In this document: positions 6,508 to 11,627 of the stretch, piece by piece
How the letters are laid out: each line of letters begins with the position of its first letter
Numbering within the stretch: the stretch's first letter is position 1
Assembly: GCA_026417715.1 (NCBI GenBank)
Contig: JAOACU010000067.1
Location: 1 to 11,627, forward strand
DNA from: Anaerolineae bacterium
GTDB taxonomy: Bacteria; Chloroflexota; Anaerolineae; UBA4142
Direction: 5' to 3'
DNA length: 11,627 nt
Position numbers and translations under genes: made by a program
The notes under the pieces: model-generated
The model's input: only the letters and a program-made list of their open reading frames with translations
Database searches by the model: none
What the model was told of the DNA's origin: nothing

Positions 6508-7224
6508 CGCCAAAACCGAAATCAAATGCAAGGCGCGAATCGGCGAACCGATCTTGTGTAACCCGCCAGCGATGTTCATCAAACACCCTGGATCATTCGC
6601 CACGATGTACTCGGTACCGCTGGCTTGGATGTTATTCACTTTGGCTTCCATCATCATCTTGGACACTTCGGGATAGATGACACTGAACACACCGCCAAAG
6701 CCGCAACACGTTTCCTCTTCGTTCAACGGTACGAGTTCTAGTCCCTTCACTGCGCGCAACAGTATCTTGGGTTCTTCACGCACGCCCAAGCCGCGCAACA
6801 AATGGCACGAGGCGTGATACGTGACTTTGTGTGGAAAATACGCGCCCACGTCCGTAACCTTGAGCACCTTGACTAGAAATTCCGAAAACTCGTACGTGCG
6901 CGCAACGATGTCTTGCACGCGCGCGTGTTCGGGCGTGCCCGCTGGGAATAATTCGGGATAATGATGCCGCACGAAATCTACACACGAACCTGACGGCGCG
7001 ACGATGTAACCTTCGGTCTTGCCAAAGACGTTGATGAATTGTCGCGCCGGCGCGAGCGCGCCACTCTGAAAGCCGCTGTTGTAGAACGGTTGACCACAAC
7101 ACGTTTGCCCTTCAGGCATTTCGCACGTTACGCCGATGCGCTCCAACACGCGCACCATATCCTTGAGCGTGTTCGAGAAAAAATTCTCACCCAAGCAGGT
7201 GAGAAACAGTTGCACTTTTGTCAC
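6499..7224 (-). CDS. lutA: LutA, cysteine-rich L-lactate utilization protein
   Basis: This 241-residue protein has two CCG (heterodisulfide-reductase-like) domains: C10, CCGQPFYNSG at 42-51 and C81 in the first, then C140, CCGFGGVFS at 173-181 and C214 in the second. Length and layout are those of LutA/LldE. With LutB and LutC it oxidises L-lactate to pyruvate. Two GTG codons stand in tandem at 7227 and 7224. AGGAGG at 7230-7235 is two bases from the first and five from the second, so the second (7224) is chosen; no ATG fits. A consensus-like promoter lies directly upstream, which makes lutA the first gene of the lut-glc operon. The TGA and last residues come from the downstream heptamer repeat. 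Confidence 0.93.
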   Translation of the reverse strand: MTKVQLFLTCLGENFFSNTLKDMVRVLERIGVTCEMPEGQTCCGQPFYNSGFQSGALAPARQFINVFGKTEGYIVAPSGSCVDFVRHHYPELFPAGTPEHARVQDIVARTYEFSEFLVKVLKVTDVGAYFPHKVTYHASCHLLRGLGVREEPKILLRAVKGLELVPLNEEETCCGFGGVFSVIYPEVSKMMMEAKVNNIQASGTEYIVANDPGCLMNIAGGLHKIGSPIRALHLISVLANT

Positions 7225-7229
7225 CACGT

Positions 7230-7235
7230 CCTCCT
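7230..7235 (-). promoter_or_regulatory. Ribosome binding site of lutA
   Basis: A full AGGAGG lies on the - strand. Its spacing of five bases favours the GTG at 7224 over the GTG at 7227. Confidence 0.75.
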
Positions 7236-7246
7236 ACACTTTTGCC

Positions 7247-7259
7247 GATTCTCACAATC
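7247..7259. promoter_or_regulatory. Short inverted repeat at the presumed lutA transcription start
   Basis: The arms GATT (7247-7250) and AATC (7256-7259) surround CTCAC and touch the -10 box of the lutA promoter. The place fits an operator for a repressor, but 4-bp arms are short and may be chance. Confidence 0.25.
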
Positions 7260-7288
7260 ATTATACGCGCGGCAAGCGCATCTGGCAA
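7260..7288 (-). promoter_or_regulatory. Sigma-70-type promoter of the lutABC-glcF-glcDE operon
   Basis: On the - strand, TTGCCA (7283-7288) is followed after exactly 17 bases by a perfect TATAAT (7260-7265). Transcription would start near 7253, giving a leader of about 30 bases that contains the AGGAGG of lutA. It lies just downstream of the Nramp-like gene's hairpin terminator. Confidence 0.78.
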
Positions 7289-7304
7289 AATACTTCAAAA
7301 GAGT

Positions 7305-7338
7305 GGAGAGTTGGGCAAGTACTTGTGCCCAACTCTCC
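7305..7338 (-). terminator. Hairpin terminator after the Nramp-like gene
   Basis: There is a perfect 13-bp stem, arms GGAGAGTTGGGCA (7305-7317) and its complement (7326-7338), with an 8-base loop. Positions 7316-7325 also form the palindrome CAAGTACTTG. The stem begins 15 bases after the transporter stop. On the - strand it is followed by ACTCTTTTGAAG, so the T run is short and termination may be partial. Together with the promoter at 7260-7288 it separates the transporter from the lut genes. Confidence 0.65.
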
Positions 7339-7353
7339 AAGTACGGTCAGAAC

Positions 7354-8859
7354 CTAGAATCTGACAATCGGTTGTCCTGTGGCTTGCAGGAAGATAAAGT
7401 TGACGAAGAAAAAGCCGAAGAACAGGACATTGATGATCAAAACCAGGTACGACCACCAACTGGCGCGCGCCGGCTTGGGCAACTTGCTGTTCAAGTAGAT
7501 GAGCACCAGCGGATAGATGATCGAGGCGAGATTCGCCATATTGGCAGAGTACTGGAGCAACTCGGTCGGCAGGGCTTGATGGATGACCCAACTGATGAAG
7601 AGGACGAGCACGATACCGACGATGTAGTAGAACTTGCGCGGATCGCCTTGAATCCACGCGCGCAAACGTGGACTCACGGCGATTGCTGTATCGGTGGTGT
7701 TGCGGATCAACATCTCCAACAACGTCGTTTGAGTCTTCCACAGAATCAACGCGCCGAGAACGAGCGTGAACGGGAACAACCATGCGGCTTTCTTGCCCAA
7801 CTCACCCGCGACGAACACCGGCATATTCGCAGTCGTTGGCGTTGCGGCGCCCGGCGTGACCGCCAGCGAGACTGCCAAGATGCTGGGAATGAACATCCCG
7901 ATCATCGCTCCAACGAAAAAGACCACCCATTGGTCAATCACCAAAAAGCGGAACCAGCGATTCCACGTCTTGGTGTTCTTTTCGCTTTCACGGAACGTGA
8001 TGCCTGAAGGCAAAATATCCTGCTTTTGCCCACCGATGACGCCAGAGAAGAAACCGATCTTGGAACCCATCGCGTAACCGTGATCGCGATAGTAGTTGAT
8101 GAGCATAAAGTTCATCCCTGAGGCAAAGCCGGTATAGCCAATGATGGAACCGAGCGTGGTCGCATCAATCCCTTTGGGTGGCATCGCGGGGGTAACAATG
8201 CTTGCCAACGCTGTCATCCAGATACTGGCTGGGGCAAAGACGATGGCGAAGATGATCAAGGTGATGAGGATGAAAAACACAGCGAAGGTCTCAACAAACT
8301 CGAGGGTGCGCGAAATCTTTTTGCCAAACAGGTAGATGCCTAGCGAGAGGAACAACAAACCGATCGCGATAAAGCGTACGGTCTGGAGTTCGGCAGGATT
8401 CTTGGAGTCAAAGGTGCGTCCTACAAAGATAGCGAACAGACTTTGTCCTGCAGCAGCCGCCCAGCCACCCCAAATCCATGCTAGGTAGATGATGAACAAA
8501 GTGACGGGCACCCAGAACATCAGCCCAGGTGGGGTGCGCGTAAAGCCCACCACGGGCACTTCGCCGGTCGCCAGAGTATAGCGCGCCGCCTCGACGTTGT
8601 AGAACGTTTGCAGAATCGCCGAGATCGTGACGAGGAACCCCAAGCCCATAAAGCCAAACTTGCCAAAGCCCAAGGGTCCCAACAACCACTCACCACTGCC
8701 AATCGAAACGCCCAGCGCGATCATACTGGGACCGAGCACGGCGGTAATCAATTCTTTGACGCCGATTTTGGGAAGTTTAAAGACTTCTTCGGGAGTGGGT
8801 ATGTCGTCCAGAGGTAGAGGCGGACGACTCACTCCAATTTGCAAACTCTCTTGTGACAT
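7354..8859 (-). CDS. Nramp-superfamily-like membrane transporter with altered metal-site motifs
   Basis: This 501-residue integral membrane protein has roughly eleven hydrophobic segments from about residue 38 to 492, after a soluble N-terminus. The start of the first segment (ELITAVLGPSMIALGVSIGS, 36-55) aligns by eye with the first helix of Nramp (COG1914) proteins, which move Mn2+ or Fe2+ with protons. Classical Nramp proteins have DPGN in helix 1 and a MPH motif in helix 6. Here helix 1 has SIGSGEW (52-58), and the presumed helix 6 has GFASGMNF (244-251), so the metal ligands are not conserved. The substrate is therefore open: another cation or even an organic solute. The ATG at 8859 has AGGAGG (8866-8871) six bases upstream. 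The gene lies directly ahead of lutA, in the same direction, but appears to have its own terminator. Confidence 0.8.
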   Translation of the reverse strand: MSQESLQIGVSRPPLPLDDIPTPEEVFKLPKIGVKELITAVLGPSMIALGVSIGSGEWLLGPLGFGKFGFMGLGFLVTISAILQTFYNVEAARYTLATGEVPVVGFTRTPPGLMFWVPVTLFIIYLAWIWGGWAAAAGQSLFAIFVGRTFDSKNPAELQTVRFIAIGLLFLSLGIYLFGKKISRTLEFVETFAVFFILITLIIFAIVFAPASIWMTALASIVTPAMPPKGIDATTLGSIIGYTGFASGMNFMLINYYRDHGYAMGSKIGFFSGVIGGQKQDILPSGITFRESEKNTKTWNRWFRFLVIDQWVVFFVGAMIGMFIPSILAVSLAVTPGAATPTTANMPVFVAGELGKKAAWLFPFTLVLGALILWKTQTTLLEMLIRNTTDTAIAVSPRLRAWIQGDPRKFYYIVGIVLVLFISWVIHQALPTELLQYSANMANLASIIYPLVLIYLNSKLPKPARASWWSYLVLIINVLFFGFFFVNFIFLQATGQPIVRF

Positions 8860-8932
8860 CCTTGTCCTCCTGAGAAAAAGCAGAATGGATAAAAGTGGGG
8901 TGAATGGAAAACAGTCTTACATCGAGTCGCTC

Positions 8933-8942
8933 ATCACCTCCT
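8933..8942 (-). promoter_or_regulatory. Orphan Shine-Dalgarno-like sequence in the transporter leader
   Basis: On the - strand this reads AGGAGGTGAT, which complements ten consecutive bases of the conserved bacterial 16S rRNA 3' end (ATCACCTCCT). It is 74 bases before the transporter ATG. The overlapping ATG at 8934 opens only the frame MSDSM-stop (8917-8934). An in-frame ATG at 8967 gives 16 residues but lacks its own ribosome site. It may be a ribosome standby or leader-peptide site, or chance. Confidence 0.35.
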
Positions 8943-8994
8943 CCCTTGCATAAATCCCGATGCTCATGGGCAGAAAACGGTAAATGGCTTGTTC

Positions 8995-9027
8995 AGACCT
9001 CACAGGTCTCCGAGACCTGTGAGGTCT
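8995..9027. repeat. Nested palindrome, REP-like
   Basis: A perfect 16-bp inverted repeat (8995-9010 and 9012-9027) surrounds a single central C. Each arm is itself palindromic, because AGACCT and AGGTCT alternate at 8995, 9004, 9013 and 9022 with an exact 9-base step. The element can fold as one long hairpin or as two small ones. It stands well away from both genes and has no T run, so it does not look like a simple terminator. It could be a dispersed palindromic element or, in the transporter leader, a regulatory hairpin. Confidence 0.85.
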
Positions 9028-9077
9028 AGAAACCTCTTTCTCCCCAAGAGCGAATCCCGATGAGAGCGCGAAGGACG

Positions 9078-9106
9078 TGTATATTTTAGTGTAGAACAGG
9101 TGAAAA
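9078..9106 (-). promoter_or_regulatory. Candidate promoter for the Nramp-like transporter
   Basis: On the - strand, TTTTCA (9101-9106) and TATACA (9078-9083) are 17 bases apart, each matching four of six consensus positions. If used, the leader would be about 210 bases and would contain the nested palindrome and the orphan Shine-Dalgarno-like sequence. The match is weak. Confidence 0.3.
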
Positions 9107-9163
9107 TTCCATTACTCGGCATAAGTAAACAAGAACCAATTTAGAACGATGTTACGATGCGCC

Positions 9164-9177
9164 AAGAACTAGTTCTT
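9164..9177. promoter_or_regulatory. Perfect 14-bp palindrome upstream of the rarA promoter
   Basis: AAGAACTAGTTCTT equals its own reverse complement and ends ten bases before the -35 box of rarA. Its core GAAC-TA-GTTC resembles the Gram-positive LexA box GAAC-N4-GTTC but has a 2-base spacer instead of four. It is a candidate operator; the binding protein is unknown. Confidence 0.4.
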
Positions 9178-9187
9178 CATACCTCGT

Positions 9188-9216
9188 TTGCTAATTCCTC
9201 GCGTTCGGCATAGAAT
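9188..9216 (+). promoter_or_regulatory. Sigma-70-type promoter of rarA
   Basis: TTGCTA (9188-9193) and TAGAAT (9211-9216) are exactly 17 bases apart. Transcription would begin near 9223, about 20 bases before the ATG at 9245, leaving room for the AGGAAGGAG ribosome site. This also argues against the in-frame TTG at 9188 as a start codon. Confidence 0.6.
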
Positions 9217-9244
9217 AGTGCTGGGGCTAGATAGGAAGGAGATT

Positions 9245-10642
9245 ATGAGTCACTCATTCGACACTCGACGCGTGCCACCCAAAGACGATTTTTCGCGTGC
9301 CGCTTCCCAGCGCACGTTGTTTGAATCGGACGACGAAACAGGGCGACCACTTGCCGCGCGGATGCGCCCGCGCACACTAGACGAATTCGTAGGACAAGAA
9401 CATATCGTTGGGCAAGGCACTTTGCTCCGACGCGCCATCGAATCGGACAAACTGTTTTCTTCGATTATCCTCTGGGGTCCGCCCGGCACTGGCAAAACGA
9501 CCCTTGCGATGATCATCGCCAACACGACGCGCGCACATTTTGAGACGATGAGCGCGGTCACGGCAGGTGTCGCCGACATTCGTCAACTGATCACCGAGGC
9601 GCAAGAACGCCGTCGGATGTACGGCACGCGTACAATCGTTTTGATAGACGAGATTCATCGCTTTAACAAAGCGCAACAAGACGCGCTCTTGCCGCACGTC
9701 GAAAATGGTACGATTACCCTCATCGGCGCGACGACCGAAAATCCGTACTTTGAAGTGATTGCCGCGCTCGTGTCGCGCTCACGTATCTTTCAATTGCGTC
9801 CCCTGAGTGACGAAGCAGTGATGACGTTATTGCGACGCGCCTTGAACGATTCTGAACGCGGCTATGGCAAGCGGCGCATCGAAATCACGCCAGACGCGCT
9901 AGAACATCTCGTCAACATCGCGGGCGGCGATGCGCGCGTCGCGCTCAACGCGCTCGAACTCGCGGTCGAATCTACACCACCACGCGAAGACGGCGTGATT
10001 CGGATTGATTTGACACTTGCCGAACAAGCGATTCAACGACGCGCAGTGCGCTATGACCGCGATGGTGATGAGCATTACGATACCATCAGCGCGTTCATCA
10101 AATCGGTGCGCGGCTCCGATCCCGATGCGGCACTCTACTGGCTGGCGCGAATGATTTATGCGGGCGAAGACCCCAAGTTCATTATGCGGCGTCTGCTGAT
10201 TCTCGCGGCAGAGGACATCGGACTGGCTGACCCGAATGGCATCGTCGTTGCGTCGGCATGTGCACGCGCGTTGGAATGGTGCGGCTTGCCCGAAGCACAA
10301 TATCACTTGGCACAAGCCACGTTGTACTTGGCAACCGCACCCAAGAGCAATTCGTGTGGCGCGTACTTTAAGGCGTTAGCCGAAGTGGAACGCGAAGGCA
10401 AGATCGAAGTGCCAAATCATCTCAAAGACTCGTCGCGCGATGGCAAAGCATTGGGACACGGCAAAGATTACAAGTATCCGCACGATTTTCCGGGGCATCA
10501 CGTCGCGCAACAGTACTTGCCCGACCGTTTGCGCGCGCGTCGCTTTTACGAGCCAAGTGATCAGGGGTACGAACAGGAGATTGCCGCGCGATTGGCGCGG
10601 TGGAGTAACATCAGAAATATCGGAGAAGAAAACGATGGGTGA
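9245..10642 (+). CDS. rarA: RarA (MgsA) replication-associated AAA+ ATPase
   Basis: This 465-residue AAA+ protein acts at stalled or damaged replication forks and is related to the clamp-loader ATPases (yeast Mgs1, human WRNIP1). Visible motifs are Walker A GPPGTGKT (78-85), Walker B IDEIHRFNKAQQDALLPHVE (134-153), sensor 1 GATTENP (161-167) and the arginine finger SRSR (177-180). They are followed by the RarA-specific C-terminal half, with EDIGLADP and the closing HDFPGHHVAQQYLPD. Length and order are those of a complete RarA. The residues before about 34 are poorly conserved, as is usual. The ATG at 9245 follows AGGAAGGAG; the upstream TTG at 9188 falls on the promoter. The last eight bases overlap the next gene. 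Confidence 0.95.
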   Translation: MSHSFDTRRVPPKDDFSRAASQRTLFESDDETGRPLAARMRPRTLDEFVGQEHIVGQGTLLRRAIESDKLFSSIILWGPPGTGKTTLAMIIANTTRAHFETMSAVTAGVADIRQLITEAQERRRMYGTRTIVLIDEIHRFNKAQQDALLPHVENGTITLIGATTENPYFEVIAALVSRSRIFQLRPLSDEAVMTLLRRALNDSERGYGKRRIEITPDALEHLVNIAGGDARVALNALELAVESTPPREDGVIRIDLTLAEQAIQRRAVRYDRDGDEHYDTISAFIKSVRGSDPDAALYWLARMIYAGEDPKFIMRRLLILAAEDIGLADPNGIVVASACARALEWCGLPEAQYHLAQATLYLATAPKSNSCGAYFKALAEVEREGKIEVPNHLKDSSRDGKALGHGKDYKYPHDFPGHHVAQQYLPDRLRARRFYEPSDQGYEQEIAARLARWSNIRNIGEENDG

Positions 10643-11627
10643 GACACGCGTCAACCTCCAACATTTGCTTGAAGACATTCGTGACACATATCCCTTTCCA
10701 ATCGAAGAGGCGATTCTGAGCGAATTGGTAGCGAACTCGCTTGATTCGGGTGCATCCGAGATTCGCTTTGTGACAAGCAAAAGCGACAAGACATTAACAG
10801 CAATTGACAATGGCAAAGGGATGTCGCCATCACAATTGGAACATTATCACGACATTGCCGCTACAACCAAAGTGCGCGGCAAAGGTATTGGTTTTGCGGG
10901 TGTGGGAGCAAAACTGGCGTTGCTCGTTGCAAAGGAAGTAATTACAGAGACACGCGCCAGCCGCGCATATACCGCAACACGCTGGCGTTTGGAAAGCGCA
11001 CAGCGCGCACCCTGGGAACTCGTAGAGCCACAAGGCATCCTGGAAAACGCCAAAAGTGGCACTGCCGTCACTTTGGTCTTTCGCGAAACCACCCCACTAC
11101 TCGAAGCCAACTATATCGAAATGGTTTTGCAGACCCATTTCTATCCTCTGTTCGATGAAATGTTCAATGAGATTTTCAAATCGGTTTATCCGCAGGGTGT
11201 ATGCTTTTACGTGAATCATCGTAGCATCGCCGCGCCAGAACTTGGGCTACGTGGACGCAAGAACTTTGTCGTGCGCGCTTCGCTTTCATCGAATCCGAAT
11301 GCACGCGGCAAAGTTGTTGGACTAGGTTTCATCGGACGCAGTGATACAGACTTGCCCGAAACACAGTACGGTATCGGTATTTCGGCATACGGTAAGGTCA
11401 TCAAACGTGGCTGGGATTGGCTAGGATTGACTCCCAAGCACCCGATGCGTCTAAGTGGTCTGATCGAAGTTCCAGCGTTGGTAGAAATTCTCACTACGAA
11501 CAAAGCCGATTTTCTCAAGGACAGCGGATCGCTCAAACGCTACTATCGTTATCGCAAAGCAATTCAAACCGCCCTTGCACCAATTCTACAAGAGTTAGGT
11601 GAAACCACCTCCCCACGCGAACGCGAG
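10635..11627 (+). CDS. GHKL (Hsp90/MORC-like) ATPase, incomplete at window end
   Basis: An open frame of 331 codons runs from the ATG at 10635 to the window edge without a stop. It has the GHKL ATP-binding fold: an N box E30-x3-N34 in EAILSELVANSLDSGA, the G1 box DNGKGM (58-63) and a glycine-rich lid GKGIGFAGVGAK (82-93). After a beta-rich middle part, GLIEVPALVEILTTNKADF (275-293) resembles the end of the S5-like domain in MORC proteins, where an NK-x-x-F motif carries the conserved lysine (here K290). It is thus likely a prokaryotic MORC-like or Hsp90-like ATPase; MutL is less likely. The start overlaps the rarA stop (ATGGGTGA), with GGAG nine bases before it, so the two are co-transcribed and probably coupled. 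C-terminal domains are outside the window. Confidence 0.82.
   Translation, partial: MGETRVNLQHLLEDIRDTYPFPIEEAILSELVANSLDSGASEIRFVTSKSDKTLTAIDNGKGMSPSQLEHYHDIAATTKVRGKGIGFAGVGAKLALLVAKEVITETRASRAYTATRWRLESAQRAPWELVEPQGILENAKSGTAVTLVFRETTPLLEANYIEMVLQTHFYPLFDEMFNEIFKSVYPQGVCFYVNHRSIAAPELGLRGRKNFVVRASLSSNPNARGKVVGLGFIGRSDTDLPETQYGIGISAYGKVIKRGWDWLGLTPKHPMRLSGLIEVPALVEILTTNKADFLKDSGSLKRYYRYRKAIQTALAPILQELGETTSPRERE

Larger units (their letters stand above)
8860..9244. other. Divergent intergenic region between the transporter and rarA
   Basis: This stretch of 385 bases holds no convincing gene. From left to right it contains the transporter's Shine-Dalgarno (8866-8871), an orphan Shine-Dalgarno-like sequence with a tiny frame (8917-8967), a nested palindrome (8995-9027), a weak leftward promoter candidate (9078-9106), a perfect 14-bp palindrome (9164-9177) and a good rightward promoter (9188-9216). 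The part 9107-9163 shows nothing I recognise. Confidence 0.75.

Noticed and set aside
8995..9027. Rho-independent terminator
   Set aside because: No T run follows on either strand and no gene ends nearby.
9188..9244. RarA start at the TTG at 9188
   Set aside because: That codon falls on the -35 box of a good promoter; the ATG at 9245 has a strong Shine-Dalgarno and fits the family start.

Overview
The window looks like chromosomal DNA of a free-living bacterium, and I would guess a member of the Chloroflexota. That guess is inference. It rests on the mix of a GlcD-GlcE fusion, a LutABC set and an Nramp-like permease, on the heavy use of GCGCG-type words, and on the many short tandem repeats and palindromes between genes. 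No rRNA, tRNA, CRISPR array, transposase or phage gene was seen.

Layout from left to right. Positions 1-96 hold the last 31 codons of a LuxR-type DNA-binding protein on the + strand. It converges on the metabolic genes, with a perfect bidirectional terminator (98-132) between them. From 7224 down to 140, on the - strand, lies a five-gene lactate/glycolate oxidation cluster: lutA, lutB, lutC, glcF and a glcD-glcE fusion. A consensus-like sigma-70 promoter (7260-7288) sits in front of lutA. Upstream of it, and apparently closed by its own hairpin terminator (7305-7338), is an Nramp-superfamily membrane transporter (7354-8859) whose metal-site motifs are replaced. A 385-base divergent intergenic region (8860-9244) follows, with a nested palindrome, an orphan Shine-Dalgarno-like sequence, a perfect 14-bp palindrome and candidate promoters in both directions. 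On the + strand come rarA (9245-10642) and, overlapping it by 8 bases, a GHKL ATPase with MORC-like features (10635 to the window end, incomplete).

How the genes fit together. LutA, LutB and LutC form the known iron-sulfur L-lactate oxidation complex. GlcDE plus GlcF are the FAD and iron-sulfur parts of a membrane-associated 2-hydroxyacid (glycolate or D-lactate) dehydrogenase. Having both in one transcription unit suggests the cell oxidises both lactate enantiomers, or lactate plus glycolate, and feeds electrons to the respiratory chain. The neighbouring transporter occupies the place where a lactate permease is often found, although its family normally moves divalent metals. The rarA-ATPase pair is a separate genome-maintenance unit.

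The most unusual feature is that three of the four junctions inside the lut-glc operon are filled with short-period repeats (7, 8 or 9 bases). These supply the stop codon and last residues of LutA, the C-terminal tail of GlcF, and spurious upstream extensions of GlcF and LutB. The fourth junction (lutB/lutC) is a 4-base overlap. The other items most worth following are the MORC-like ATPase coupled to rarA, the transporter with altered metal motifs, and a C-terminal membrane anchor on LutB.
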